Below, piece by piece: positions 1 through 9,381 of a stretch of 64,000 nt of DNA. Source of the DNA: Alphaproteobacteria bacterium (GTDB lineage Bacteria > Pseudomonadota > Alphaproteobacteria > UBA8366 > Aestuariispiraceae); the NCBI GenBank assembly GCA_030065235.1, contig JASJDC010000002.1, positions 334,001 to 398,000 on the forward strand, read 5' to 3'. A program made the position numbers and the translations under genes. The notes beneath the pieces were generated by a model, which was not told where the DNA came from, did not search any database, and worked only from the letters and a program-made list of their open reading frames with translations. The stretch's first letter is position 1; every line of letters starts with the position of its first letter.

Positions 1-2
1 AC

Positions 3-758
3 GCGCCGGCGCCCCACGATCCGATCCGCCGCCTGCACGTTATCAATGGGCCGGCCAGGGGCGATCCGGCTGTCTCGATTCAGGGACTGGTCCATCGCCA
101 AGACGGCGCGTCGATCCTGAACGGCGTCGATCTCGATCTGCCCCGCACCGGGATGACAGTCATTCTCGGCCCGAACGGCGCCGGCAAGTCCGTGCTCTTG
201 CGCAGCATCATCGGGCTCTTGGCCGCGCGTTCCGGTATGATCCGAACGGCGCCGGATATCGAGGGCCGTATGGCGCTGGTCTTTCAGAAGCCGGTCCTGC
301 TGCGCCGGTCAGTAAAAGGCAACCTGATCCACGCGCTGAAGATCCATGGGCTTGACCGCGCCCGTCGCGCCGAACGGGTTGCGGCGTTGCTGCGTCTCGG
401 CGGGTTGGCGGCCCTAGCGGACCGGCCGGCCCGCGCGCTGTCCGGCGGCGAGCAACAGCGTCTGGCGATGGTCCGGGCGCTGGCCGGCGATCCGCGTCTT
501 CTGCTGTTGGACGAGCCGACCGCCAGCCTGGACCCGCGCGCCACCCGAGAAATCGAGGCCTTGATTCAAGGCGCCGCGCAGGACGGGGTGAAGCCGGTTT
601 TGGTCACCCATAGCGCCGCTCAGGCCCAGCGTCTGGCCGATGATGTGGTCTTCCTGCATCAAGGCCGGGTGTTGGAACACCGGCCGGCGGCGCAGTTCTT
701 CGACCGGCCGGAAACGCCGGAAGCCGTCGCCTATCTCAGCGGCGATCTGTTGCTATGA
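3..758 (+). CDS. tupC: Tungstate ABC transporter ATP-binding protein, 5' partial
   Basis: ATPase of an ABC importer, probably for tungstate. The Walker A motif GPNGAGKS is encoded at about 168-191, the signature LSGGEQQRLAMVRAL near 437-481 and Walker B LLLLDEPTASLDP near 497-535. The reading frame is open to the window edge with no ATG, GTG or TTG before the ATG at 153. That ATG lies only a few residues before Walker A, so the true start is probably outside the window. The stop overlaps the next start by 4 bp, so it is translationally coupled to tupA. The substrate is inferred from that neighbour; TupB should lie upstream. Confidence 0.85.
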   Translation, partial: APAPHDPIRRLHVINGPARGDPAVSIQGLVHRQDGASILNGVDLDLPRTGMTVILGPNGAGKSVLLRSIIGLLAARSGMIRTAPDIEGRMALVFQKPVLLRRSVKGNLIHALKIHGLDRARRAERVAALLRLGGLAALADRPARALSGGEQQRLAMVRALAGDPRLLLLDEPTASLDPRATREIEALIQGAAQDGVKPVLVTHSAAQAQRLADDVVFLHQGRVLEHRPAAQFFDRPETPEAVAYLSGDLLL

Positions 759-1576
759 AAAGCGCCGCGCGCCGCGCCGCCGCGTACGCGCTCGGCCTCG
801 CCCTATGCGCCGCATCGGCGGCGCGGGCGGAAGAGCGAGGCGTCCTATTACAGTCGACGACCTCGACGCAGAATTCCGGGCTGTATGAGGCGATCCTGCC
901 GATCTTCACCGATACGACCGGAATTCCCGTCCGGGTCGTGGCGGTCGGCACCGGCCAGGCGCTGAAGAACGCTGCGAACTGCGACGCGGATGTGGTGCTG
1001 GTGCATGCGGAACAGGCGGAGCGCGACTTCGTGGCGGCGGGCTACGGGCTGGCGCGCCATCCGGTGATGGCCAACGACTTCGTCCTGATCGGACCGCGAT
1101 CCGACCCCGCCTCGGTCGGTGCGGCGCCCGACCTGAACACCGCCCTGAGCCGCTTGGCCGAGGGCGCAGCCCCGTTCGTCTCACGCGGCGACGACAGCGG
1201 CACGCATAAGAAAGAGCGCGCCCTATGGACCCGGATCGGCGTCATGCCGGATCCGCGCGGCGGCTGGTATCGAGAGGTCGGAGCCGGCATGGGCGCGGCG
1301 CTGAACATCGCCGTCGGCATGCGCGGCTATATTCTGAGCGACCGATCGACCTGGATATCCTTCGGGAACAAGGCGGATCATACGATCCTGTACGACGGCG
1401 ACCCGGCCTTGTTGAACGAATATGGCGTGATCCAGGTCTCGCCGGCGCACTGCCCGTCGGTCAATGCGCAGGGCGCCGCCGAATTCATCGCCTGGCTTTT
1501 GTCGCCGGCGGGACAGGCCGCCATCGAGGACTTTCGGGTCGCGGGACAGCCTCTATTCATGGGCGCGGCGCGTTAA
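755..1576 (+). CDS. tupA: Tungstate-binding periplasmic protein TupA
   Basis: Extracytoplasmic binding protein of 273 residues that captures oxyanions, most likely tungstate, for the TupBC importer. An N-terminal signal peptide of about 25 residues ends in ARA-EE. The mature protein begins with a TTSTQNSGL segment typical of the TupA/ModA-like PBP fold, followed by GTGQALKNA and DVVLVHA, which form the anion-binding loops in this family. It starts inside the tupC stop (ATGA overlap). The next gene, a chemoreceptor, is convergent and only 9 bp away, so the operon ends here. Separating tungstate from molybdate needs binding data, but the TTST...SGL motif favours TupA over ModA. Confidence 0.88.
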   Translation: MKSAARRAAAYALGLALCAASAARAEERGVLLQSTTSTQNSGLYEAILPIFTDTTGIPVRVVAVGTGQALKNAANCDADVVLVHAEQAERDFVAAGYGLARHPVMANDFVLIGPRSDPASVGAAPDLNTALSRLAEGAAPFVSRGDDSGTHKKERALWTRIGVMPDPRGGWYREVGAGMGAALNIAVGMRGYILSDRSTWISFGNKADHTILYDGDPALLNEYGVIQVSPAHCPSVNAQGAAEFIAWLLSPAGQAAIEDFRVAGQPLFMGAAR

Positions 1577-1585
1577 GCCGGCGTC

Positions 1586-3715
1586 TTACTCCGCCGCCTG
1601 CCTATCCGCTTGATCGTCGACCTGATTGTCGCGGCGGATGCGTTTCAGGAATTCCGACGATTCATGCTGCAGAATGTCGCCGGACTTGGAGAGCTGGTCC
1701 GCCGCCGAGGCGACCTGGCTGACCGCGCTGCCGGTCGAGGCCGCCAGGTCCGCCATCGCTTGGGTCTCGTTCTTGACCTGCTCCATGCGGTTGGACGAGG
1801 CTTCCATCGAGCCGGCGATCTGCTGCGTCGTCGCGCTCTGCTCCTCCGCGGCGGCGGCGATGGCCTGCACCGTCTCGCGCACGGAATTGGTGGCGTCGGC
1901 GATGGTCCGCACCGCGCCGGTCGTCGCCTGGATCTCGTTCAACATGCTGGCGATCTGGCCGCCGATCTCGTCGGTCGCTTTCTGGGTCTGGGTGGCCAGC
2001 GCCTTGACCTCGTTGGCCACGACGGCGAAGCCCTTGCCGTGATCGCCGGCGCGCGCCGCCTCGATCGTCGCATTCAAGGCGAGCAGGTTGGTCTGTTCGG
2101 CGATATCGGAGATCAGGGCCACCACCTCGCGGATGGCGGCGGAGCGTTCGTTGAGCTGCGCCACCTGTCGCGCAGCGTCTTCGGCGCGGTCACTGGCGTC
2201 GCTGGTCTGCGCCGCGGCGCTGGCGACCTGACCGGCCACTTCCTGGATCGCCTTATCGAGTTCCTGCGCGGCGTTGGCCACCATCTGAATCTCGCCCGCC
2301 GTGACCGAAGCCTCTTCATGAACCGAGGCGCCGCGCGTCGCCGTATCCTTGGCGGCGGACTGAACCTGCGAGGCGTTCGACGCCAATTCGCTGGCGCTGC
2401 CGGCGAGGTTGGAGGCGACGCCGCCCACCGCGGTCTCGAAGGAATCGGCGACGCCGAGCAGGGTTTTGCGCTGTTCCGCTTCGACTTCCAGCCGATAGGC
2501 CTCCTGTTCCTTTTTGTACTTCTCGTTTTGGCGGGATTCTTGTTTGAAGTGATAGACGGATTTGGTCATCCGGCCGATCTCGTCATCGCTCTTGGGTTCG
2601 GGCACGAAGACTTCCAAATTGCCGGACGCCAGTTCGTCCATGACATCGACGACGGCCTCGACCGGCTTGGAAATCCGGTAGACCGCCAGCCAATAGCCGA
2701 CGCCCCAGGCGATCAGCGCCGCCAGGATCATGCCAAAGGAAATGCTGACGGACACATAGATCGAATTCAGATCCCGGTCGATTTCCTCGTTGATGAAGGC
2801 GCGCGTCTCGGCGCTGGCGGCCAGCACGGCCCCGATGCTCTTGGTCGCCGCATCGAACCATTCCTGGCCGCTGACCGGATAAGGCTCGCCGGCGGCGCTG
2901 GCAGCCATGATCCGGGCGCGCAGCGGCACGATCTCGTCAAAATAGGTCCGTTCGGCGATATCGATCTTCTCCGCCACATTGGCCGGCATGTCGCCTTTGA
3001 CGATCTCGATGCTGCTGATGGCCGATCCGATGAAGCCGCTGAATTGGTCGATCAAAGATGACACCTGAGGCGTCATCGGTTGGCCTGAGGAGATAACGCC
3101 CGCCAGCCGGCCGCGCTCCCGACCCGCATATTCCGCCCAGAGCCAGGCGTGGTCCCGAAGCCGCACGGCCTCGATCGCCAATTTCGGCAGACCGCCGATC
3201 AGTTTGACCTCCTCGCGTTCGCGCAGCTTGGCGGAACTCATGATCAAATCGGTGATGGCGGGAAACCAATCCGCGCGCAGACCTGGATCGCCGTCCAGAG
3301 ACCCTACTGCGAAGACCGCGTCGACACGCTCTCGTATCGCTTTCACCGCTTCATGCGCCGCCAGAGTCGCTCTGATTTCTTCATCGACACCGACATCGGC
3401 GCCGATCGCCTCGATTTCGGCGATCGCCGCGGTCAGGTTACCGTCGGCCAGTTCGCGCCGCGCCAAGATCGTCTCCAACTGCTTCGGCGTCGGGGCGCCG
3501 CCGCCGCCCAGAACCCCGGCGGTGGTCCCGCGCTCCACGGCCCAGGAGCCGGCCGCCACCACAAGCTTGTCCGCCGCCGCGTTGATCTGTTGCGCCAGCA
3601 GTTCGTCCTGCATGAGCCTGATTTTCGAATAGGAATCGATCGACGCAAGGGCGACCAGCAGGACGCTGAGAACACCGATCAAGCCGGTGATTTTCTGACG
3701 CAGGTTCAAACGCAT
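1586..3715 (-). CDS. Methyl-accepting chemotaxis protein with NIT-like sensor region
   Basis: Transmembrane chemoreceptor of 709 residues. TM1 lies at about residues 8-28. A mainly helical sensor region of about 290 residues follows, then TM2 near 320-345, a HAMP domain, and the cytoplasmic signalling hairpin with the conserved tip [18 protein letters not shown]. The sensor begins with [14 protein letters not shown] and later has [12 protein letters not shown], both like the ERG motifs of nitrate/nitrite-sensing (NIT) domains; that reading is by eye. An in-frame ATG at 3760 would add 15 polar residues. The ATG at 3715 is preferred because TAGAGG sits 7 nt before it and it places the basic MRLNLRQK directly before TM1. 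There are no che genes nearby, so it feeds a remote pathway. Confidence 0.92.
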   Translation of the reverse strand: MRLNLRQKITGLIGVLSVLLVALASIDSYSKIRLMQDELLAQQINAAADKLVVAAGSWAVERGTTAGVLGGGGAPTPKQLETILARRELADGNLTAAIAEIEAIGADVGVDEEIRATLAAHEAVKAIRERVDAVFAVGSLDGDPGLRADWFPAITDLIMSSAKLREREEVKLIGGLPKLAIEAVRLRDHAWLWAEYAGRERGRLAGVISSGQPMTPQVSSLIDQFSGFIGSAISSIEIVKGDMPANVAEKIDIAERTYFDEIVPLRARIMAASAAGEPYPVSGQEWFDAATKSIGAVLAASAETRAFINEEIDRDLNSIYVSVSISFGMILAALIAWGVGYWLAVYRISKPVEAVVDVMDELASGNLEVFVPEPKSDDEIGRMTKSVYHFKQESRQNEKYKKEQEAYRLEVEAEQRKTLLGVADSFETAVGGVASNLAGSASELASNASQVQSAAKDTATRGASVHEEASVTAGEIQMVANAAQELDKAIQEVAGQVASAAAQTSDASDRAEDAARQVAQLNERSAAIREVVALISDIAEQTNLLALNATIEAARAGDHGKGFAVVANEVKALATQTQKATDEIGGQIASMLNEIQATTGAVRTIADATNSVRETVQAIAAAAEEQSATTQQIAGSMEASSNRMEQVKNETQAMADLAASTGSAVSQVASAADQLSKSGDILQHESSEFLKRIRRDNQVDDQADRQAAE

Positions 3716-4089
3716 CGCGCAACCTCTATCGATTATTAGAGTTCCTTGATTTATTAACATAGCTAGACCAAGAGCGCCCTGGCGCGCAATGCAAAATTGT
3801 CCGGTCTCCCGGCGCTTCAGGCCGCATCGTCGTAACGAACATGATCGCTCGAGAGCCTAACGGCGTGACGCGCAGTCGCCATTCAGAGCGCGGTTTCCGA
3901 ACGGATCGAGACAACGAGCACCGTCGTCAGGCGCTTGCCGAATAACCCCGCACTTCGCTATGGTAAGCGTCGATGTTGGTTTCATGTTCGGTTCCTGCTT
4001 TGAAAAGCGGGCCGGGCGTGGCGCCAATCGACCGGGCGGCGCCGATCGCCGCGCGCGATTACCGATTGGGTTAAATCAGGGAGTTTGGA
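3716..4089. promoter_or_regulatory. Divergent intergenic region, chemoreceptor / TAXI-TRAP
   Basis: This 374-bp gap has no convincing gene. The first 50 bases (3716-3765) are AT-rich and would carry the chemoreceptor promoter; I cannot name a sigma factor. The leader of the TAXI gene contains a 7-bp inverted repeat, CCAATCG at 4024-4030 and CGATTGG at 4063-4069. It encloses a very GC-rich stretch that could fold, and it ends just before the ribosome-binding site AGGGAG at 4079. The short reading frames here look like chance. Confidence 0.4.
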
Positions 4090-5115
4090 ATGCTTTTGAC
4101 CAGAAGAACCATGGGAGTCGCCCTCGCAGCCGCCACCGCGGCCGCCGTCGCCGGCGGCCCTGTGCAGGCGCAGGACGCCAAGAACTTCATCCTGGCGACG
4201 GCGTCGACGGGCGGCACCTATTATCCGGTGGGCGTCGCGATCGCGACCCTGACCAAGGTGAAGCTGCAGCCGCGTCAGAAGATCGGGATGTCGGCGATCA
4301 ACTCCGCCGGCTCCGGCGAGAATGTCCGCCTGCTGCGCGAGGGCGAAGCCCAATTCGCCATTCTGCAAGGCCTGTTCGGGTATTACGCCAGAACCGGCAC
4401 CGGCCCGGTCAGCGCCGACGGTCCGCAGACGGAACTGCGCTCGATCAGCATGCTCTGGCCGAATGTCGAACAGTATGTGATCGCCGCCGATAAGGTGAAA
4501 TCCGGCACGTTCAGCGATCTGGCGACTCTGAAGGGCGAGACGATGGCGCTGGGCCGCCAGAATTCCGGCACGATCGGGTCGAACGCGACGCTGATCTCCG
4601 CCGGATTGGGCCTGGATATCGACAGTGATTTCGACCTGCTCTATGCGGGCTATGGACCGTCCGCGGAGGCCGTACAGAACGGCCAGGCGGTCGGCATCGG
4701 CGCGCCCGCCGGGCCGCCGACCGGCGCCCTGACCCGTCTCTTCGCCGCGGCGGGCGACAGCGTGCGCTTCCTCTCCTTCACCGAAGAAGAAGCGGCGGCG
4801 GCCGATGGCGGCAAAGGTCTTTGGACGCCCTACACGATCCCGGCCGGCACCTATCCGGGCCAGACTGAGGATGTCCAGACCATCGCCCAGCCGAACTTCC
4901 TGGCGACCACGGCCGATGTCGACGAAGAATCGGTCTATCTGATCACCAAGACCATGTATGAGAACCTGCCTTTCCTGCAGGCGATCCACAAAGCGACCAA
5001 CGCGATGAGCTTGGACGCGGCGATTACCGGTCTGCCGGTGCCGCTGCATCCGGGCGCCGCGCGTTATTATAAGGAAGTCGGCCTGACGATCCCCGACAAC
5101 CTGATGGCGCAATAG
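4090..5115 (+). CDS. TAXI-family TRAP transporter solute-binding protein
   Basis: Periplasmic solute-binding subunit of a TAXI-type TRAP importer, 341 residues. It has a Tat-like or long Sec signal (LTRRTMG, then an alanine-rich core ending QAQ-DA). The TAXI hallmark ILATASTGGTYYPVG follows at about residues 36-50, with AINSAGSGENVRLLREGEAQFAI further on. The start has AGGGAG 5 nt upstream. The gene ends 33 bp before a strong terminator-like hairpin and is followed by the fused permease, so it probably makes more product than the permease. Family members bind glutamate, alpha-ketoglutarate or other carboxylates; the ligand here is unknown. Confidence 0.92.
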   Translation: MLLTRRTMGVALAAATAAAVAGGPVQAQDAKNFILATASTGGTYYPVGVAIATLTKVKLQPRQKIGMSAINSAGSGENVRLLREGEAQFAILQGLFGYYARTGTGPVSADGPQTELRSISMLWPNVEQYVIAADKVKSGTFSDLATLKGETMALGRQNSGTIGSNATLISAGLGLDIDSDFDLLYAGYGPSAEAVQNGQAVGIGAPAGPPTGALTRLFAAAGDSVRFLSFTEEEAAAADGGKGLWTPYTIPAGTYPGQTEDVQTIAQPNFLATTADVDEESVYLITKTMYENLPFLQAIHKATNAMSLDAAITGLPVPLHPGAARYYKEVGLTIPDNLMAQ

Positions 5116-5148
5116 GCCAAACGGCGCGATAGACGCCGTCATCGAGAG

Positions 5149-5180
5149 CCCGGGAACGCGCCGCGTTCCCGGGTTTCTTC
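5149..5180 (+). terminator. Rho-independent terminator/attenuator between TAXI gene and permease
   Basis: A perfect inverted repeat, CCCGGGAACGCG (5149-5160) and CGCGTTCCCGGG (5162-5173), is followed directly by TTTCTTCTT. It sits between the binding-protein stop and the permease start on the same strand, so it would act as a partial terminator or an mRNA 3' stabiliser that lowers permease expression. Confidence 0.85.
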
Positions 5181-5276
5181 TTGCGGCCGTCGCCCTATGT
5201 CAGTTCACCAGAAAGTCCGCACACGCGCGGCGTCCCCCCAAGACGCGTCGAGCCGCTGAGCCGCAGAGCCGCCATT

Positions 5277-7442
5277 ATGACCGATACGACCAGCCAACCC
5301 GGGAAAACCGCCCAGGACGAAGCCACGCCGGAAAGCGCGTCCGAGGCCCTGACCGCCGCCATGGGACGGGAGCGCGGACCGATCGGCTGGGCGGTCATGA
5401 TCTTGGCCATCGGACTGTCACTCGGCCATATCTGGATGAACATCATGGCGCCGTTCTCCACGCTCTGGCAGAACGCGATCCATTTCGCAGGATTTGTCTT
5501 GCTGTGCGCCCTGCTGCACCCGGCCGCTGGCAAGACGTTCGCTCGGCGCGGCCCGCTCCGTTGGCTCGATATCGCCTTTGGGTTCGCGGCGGCGGCGGCG
5601 GTGTTGTTCCTGGCGGCGGCGGAGAATGACATCTACGACCGCGGCGTGCGCTTGAGCGCGCTGGACTGGATCGCGGGCGGGGTCGCGATCATCGCAGCGA
5701 TCGAATTCACGCGGCGGACGACCGGCTGGATTATCCCTGTCCTGATCGTCACGGCGCTCAGCTATATCGCCTTCTGGGGCGCGCATATCGAGGGGATATT
5801 CGCCTTTCGCGGCCTGTCGCTGGAAACCCTGATGTTCCGCTCGATCTATGGCGACGATGCGTTGTTGGGATCGATCGCCCGCATCTCCTCGACCTTTGTT
5901 TTCATGTTCATTATTTTCGGCGCCTTCCTGCTGAAGTCCGGGGCCGGGGATTTCATTGTCGATTTCTCGCGCGTCGTCGCCGGCCGTTTCATCGGCGGCC
6001 CCGGCTTCGTCGCGGTAATGGCGAGCGGCCTGACCGGCACGATCTCGGGCTCGGCGGTCGCCAACACCGCCTCGACCGGCGTGATCACGATCCCGATGAT
6101 GAAACGGGTCGGCTTCAAGCCACATTTCGCCGGCGGCGTCGAAGCGGCCTCTTCGACGGGCGGCCAGTTGATGCCGCCGATCATGGGAGCCGGCGCCTTC
6201 GTCATGGCGGCGACGACCCAGATCCCCTACACCCATATCATCGCCATGGCGGCGCTGCCCGCGTTGCTCTATTTCGCGACTGTCGCCTTCTTCGTGCGCA
6301 TCGAGGCGAAACGCAGCAACGCGACCACGACCAGCCCCGAAGACACGCCCGACCTGAAGGCGGTGCTGCGGCGCGGCGGCCCTTCCTTCTTCATCCCGAT
6401 CGGCCTTTTGGTGACCTTGCTGGTGACCGGCTACACGCCGACCTATGCGGCCGGCTACGCGATCGCCGCCTGTATCGTCGCCTCCTGGCTGACGCCGCAC
6501 CGGATGGGGGTGAAGGAAATCCTCGAAGCGCTCGAGCTCGGCGCGCGAAACATGGTCACGACCGCCGTGCTGCTCTGCGCGGTCGGCCTGATCGTCAATG
6601 TCATCGCGACGGCGGGGATCGGCAACACCTTCTCGCTGATGATCTCGAATTGGGCAGACGGCAATCTGATGATCGCCTTCGTGCTGGTCGCCCTGGCCTC
6701 GCTGGTGCTCGGCATGGGGCTGCCGGTGACCGCCGCCTATATCGTCCTGGGCACGCTCAGCGCCCCCAGCCTGTATCAGCTGATCCTGCAATCGCAGATG
6801 GTCGAGATCATCGCCGCCGGCGCCCTGCCGGAGACGGCGCAGGCGATCTTCATGATCGCGGTTCCGGAGCGGTTGGCCGAACTGGCCGGGCCGATGCCGC
6901 CCGAGACTGCGCAGGAAATCGTCCAGGCCCTGCCGCTGGAAACGCTCGGCCTGCTCTATGACCAGCTCTTCAGCCCGGAAATCCTGATGGAGGCGCTGCT
7001 CTCGGCGCATATGATCATCTATTGGCTAAGCCAGGATTCGAACGTCACGCCGCCCGTCGCGCTCGCCTCCTTCACCGCCGCCGCGATCGCCAAGGCCCCG
7101 GCGATGAAGACCGGCGTCGCCAGCTGGAAGATCGCCAAGGGCCTCTATTTCGTGCCGCTGCTCTTCGCCTACACGCCGTTGCTCGGCGGCGACTGGCCGG
7201 TGATGATCGAGATATTCGCCTTTGCGATTTTCGGCCTCTGGGCGCTGGGCGCCGGCATTCAGGGCCATTGGGAGAATAAGCTGAACCCGGTGATGCGTAT
7301 CGCCGTCTTCGCCGTCGGCGCGGCCCTGCTCTGGCCCCTGGGCACGCTCTATCACGCCATCGCCCTCGCCGCCTTCTTCGTCCTCTTCGCGATCAATATC
7401 GGCTTCGGCCGGAAATCGGCGGCGGCAGGCGCGGCGGGTTAA
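5277..7442 (+). CDS. TRAP transporter fused permease subunit (4TM/12TM)
   Basis: Membrane component of the TAXI-TRAP importer, 721 residues. The small DctQ-like and large DctM-like domains are fused, as is usual for TAXI systems. A soluble N-terminus of about 40 residues is followed by many hydrophobic segments. The DctM part has the conserved FVAVMASGLTGTISGSAVANTASTG and GGVEAASSTGGQLMPPIMGAGAF blocks (each cited by its core: SGLTGTISGSA and STGGQLMPPIMG). A TTG at 5181 would give a longer form. The ATG at 5277 is preferred because the preceding stretch overlaps the hairpin region and looks non-coding. No good Shine-Dalgarno precedes either start, which fits weak translation. Confidence 0.92.
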   Translation: MTDTTSQPGKTAQDEATPESASEALTAAMGRERGPIGWAVMILAIGLSLGHIWMNIMAPFSTLWQNAIHFAGFVLLCALLHPAAGKTFARRGPLRWLDIAFGFAAAAAVLFLAAAENDIYDRGVRLSALDWIAGGVAIIAAIEFTRRTTGWIIPVLIVTALSYIAFWGAHIEGIFAFRGLSLETLMFRSIYGDDALLGSIARISSTFVFMFIIFGAFLLKSGAGDFIVDFSRVVAGRFIGGPGFVAVMASGLTGTISGSAVANTASTGVITIPMMKRVGFKPHFAGGVEAASSTGGQLMPPIMGAGAFVMAATTQIPYTHIIAMAALPALLYFATVAFFVRIEAKRSNATTTSPEDTPDLKAVLRRGGPSFFIPIGLLVTLLVTGYTPTYAAGYAIAACIVASWLTPHRMGVKEILEALELGARNMVTTAVLLCAVGLIVNVIATAGIGNTFSLMISNWADGNLMIAFVLVALASLVLGMGLPVTAAYIVLGTLSAPSLYQLILQSQMVEIIAAGALPETAQAIFMIAVPERLAELAGPMPPETAQEIVQALPLETLGLLYDQLFSPEILMEALLSAHMIIYWLSQDSNVTPPVALASFTAAAIAKAPAMKTGVASWKIAKGLYFVPLLFAYTPLLGGDWPVMIEIFAFAIFGLWALGAGIQGHWENKLNPVMRIAVFAVGAALLWPLGTLYHAIALAAFFVLFAINIGFGRKSAAAGAAG

Positions 7443-7467
7443 GCCCTATGGCCTCTCGCGGCGCCCC

Positions 7468-8325
7468 TTAGCCCCTATCGACGCGCGTCAGCAAGACGCC
7501 GCCAAGCGCTATCAGCGCGCAGCCGGCCAGTGCGACAGCGGTCGGCCTCTCATCGAACGCCAACAAACCAAGCGCCGTCGCAAACACGATCCAGGAATAA
7601 TCGACCGGCGCGACAATCGACAGCGGCGCCAGTCGGTAGCCGACGATGGTGCAATATTGGGCGCCGATCGCGACCGGCCCTAAGAAAATGCAGGCGGCGA
7701 TCGTACCGCCATCAACAGATTCCCATGTCAGGAAGGCGGGCCCCGCCATCAGGACCGCGCCGAAGAAGCAAACATGGAGCATGATGGTTAGCGCCTCGTC
7801 TCGTTGGCCGAGGACACGGATCAACAGGCCTTCGATCGCGAGAAGCGCGGCGCTGACCAAAGCCGCCAAAGCCGGAACGCCATAGGCGGCGCCCTGGAAG
7901 GCGCCCTTCCCAACCATGACGACCGCAGCGCCCGCGAGCGATACCGCGGCCGCAAGCCAATGAATCCGCGTCACATGCTCTTTCAGAACGACAAAGCCGA
8001 GAAGGACCGCCAGCACCCCATAGAGCATGCCGATCGCCGTCGCGTCGACGATCGGCATATGAGCATACGACCAGGTGATCGCGACGGCGCCGCCCGCGCC
8101 GCAAACCGCGCGCAGGAAATGGCTGAAGGGCCGTTGGCTCTTATGCGCGCGCACACCGCCCCGAGACGCCGCTAAGAGCAGAGCCGTCGCGAGAGCGCCG
8201 ATATAGCGCAGGAAGGTGATCTGTAGCGCGCCGATCCCGCCATCGGCGAGCTTGGCGGCCGCAAAGATCCCCGTCCAGAGCGCAGTGCTGAGAAGAACCC
8301 AGAGGATCGCGGGCAGGTGTTGCAT
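7468..8325 (-). CDS. DMT-superfamily EamA transporter
   Basis: Inner-membrane carrier of 285 residues with ten predicted hydrophobic helices in two repeats, the EamA architecture. It starts MQHLPAILWVLLSTALWTG, and the second repeat begins near residue 145 (YGVPALAALVSAALLAIEG). Such proteins usually export metabolites or amino acids; the substrate cannot be read from sequence. It is divergent from a LysR regulator (start 8427), which is the likely local control. It is convergent with the TAXI permease, with only 25 bp between the stops. Confidence 0.88.
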   Translation of the reverse strand: MQHLPAILWVLLSTALWTGIFAAAKLADGGIGALQITFLRYIGALATALLLAASRGGVRAHKSQRPFSHFLRAVCGAGGAVAITWSYAHMPIVDATAIGMLYGVLAVLLGFVVLKEHVTRIHWLAAAVSLAGAAVVMVGKGAFQGAAYGVPALAALVSAALLAIEGLLIRVLGQRDEALTIMLHVCFFGAVLMAGPAFLTWESVDGGTIAACIFLGPVAIGAQYCTIVGYRLAPLSIVAPVDYSWIVFATALGLLAFDERPTAVALAGCALIALGGVLLTRVDRG

Positions 8326-8426
8326 GGCGCTCCCACATCCAAACTGATTGAGAAATGTGCTTCATGCTGGCCCTACTAATCGTTTAAGAACAAACTGGTA
8401 TTTCTGTACTTGCATTAGGAATTTTG

Positions 8427-9302
8427 ATGCAAAGAGCTCGAAACGCATCCTTGAACGCCTTGCGCGTGTTCGCGATGGCGGCGGAGTGCGGCAGCCACAA
8501 AAAGGCGGCCGCTCGGCTTGGTGTGACGCCTGGCGCGGTGAGCCATCAGGTTCGGTCACTGGAAACCGCGATTGGCGCGCCGCTCTTTCTGCGCTCGAAT
8601 AACAGCCTTCGCCTCACGGAGGTTGGCGAAACGCTGTTCACAGAAGCGGCGCCGGCGCTGACCGCTCTGGAGCGGGCGGTCAAGAACGCCGCAACCGGCG
8701 TTGGAGAATTGTCCATCCAAGCGCCACTCACATTCGCCATACGCTGGCTGATTCCCCGCCTCGACGCATTCCAAGCGATCGATCCAAGCGCCAGGGTCCG
8801 GATCGAGACGGTTAAGAGCCTTGAAACGGCGCGCCCGGACAGCACCGATATCTCGATCGCCTATCACCCGATCGGCGCCGCGCCGTCGGGCCTTGAACCG
8901 TTTCTGGAGGATCGGTGCCGGCCCTATCTCTCGCCGGGCTTGTTGGCGAAGATCGACAGGTCGCAGGGCAGGCCATCTGTTCCAGCGCTTCAATCAACCG
9001 CCGGAAACTGGGACTGGCGCCGTTGGCTAGCGCTTGCCGGGTCCTCGCCGTTTGAGGTGACCTATGTCGGTTCCTTCGATTTCGACGACGCCGCGCTACG
9101 CGCCGCAATCGCCGGCTTCGGGATGGTGCTGTCGCCCGCTTTCATGATTCAGGACGACCTCGACGCCAAGCGACTCTGCCCCTATCCGGACGCGCCCGAA
9201 GCGCTCCTCGGCCTTTACACTCTGGAGCGGCGGGGGCCGCCGTCTCGTCAGACGGATCGGGTCCTGGAATGGCTTAGGGCGCTTGGCGCGGACCTGAGAT
9301 GA
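8427..9302 (+). CDS. LysR-family regulator, GcvA-like
   Basis: DNA-binding regulator of 291 residues. The N-terminal winged helix-turn-helix covers residues 7-66 (SLNALRVFAMAAECGSHKKA, then RLGVTPGAVSHQVRSLE). A two-lobe effector domain follows, with the NWDWRRWLALAG segment seen in GcvA-type members. The ATG at 8427 is chosen over the TTG at 8424 because AGGA lies 6 nt upstream. Its position, divergent from the EamA gene with 101 bp between the starts, suggests it controls that exporter and itself. Confidence 0.9.
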   Translation: MQRARNASLNALRVFAMAAECGSHKKAAARLGVTPGAVSHQVRSLETAIGAPLFLRSNNSLRLTEVGETLFTEAAPALTALERAVKNAATGVGELSIQAPLTFAIRWLIPRLDAFQAIDPSARVRIETVKSLETARPDSTDISIAYHPIGAAPSGLEPFLEDRCRPYLSPGLLAKIDRSQGRPSVPALQSTAGNWDWRRWLALAGSSPFEVTYVGSFDFDDAALRAAIAGFGMVLSPAFMIQDDLDAKRLCPYPDAPEALLGLYTLERRGPPSRQTDRVLEWLRALGADLR

Positions 9303-9329
9303 GGAACGCCTTCAGTTGCGCGTCTGCGG

Positions 9330-9381
9330 CTCAGTCTCCCAGCTCAATCCCCTGGCTCAGTCTCCCAGTTCAGTCCCCTTG
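9330..9381. repeat. 26-bp tandem duplication across the tctA stop codon
   Basis: Two adjacent 26-base copies, 9330-9355 and 9356-9381, match at 23 positions. Each begins CTCAGTCTCCCAG. The second copy contains the tctA stop (TGA on the minus strand at 9370-9372) and the last coding codons; the first is a duplicate beyond the gene end. It looks like a replication-slippage duplication that has since diverged. Confidence 0.85.

Noticed and set aside
1610-3061. 483-codon plus-strand frame
   Set aside because: Antisense to the chemoreceptor signalling domain; no domain recognised.
3982-5142. 386-codon minus-strand frame
   Set aside because: Antisense to the TAXI binding protein, which has a ribosome site, signal peptide and family motif.
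5418-7010. 530-codon minus-strand frame rich in His, Arg and Asp
   Set aside because: Antisense to the TAXI-TRAP permease; composition is typical of a complement-strand artefact and no motif is recognisable.
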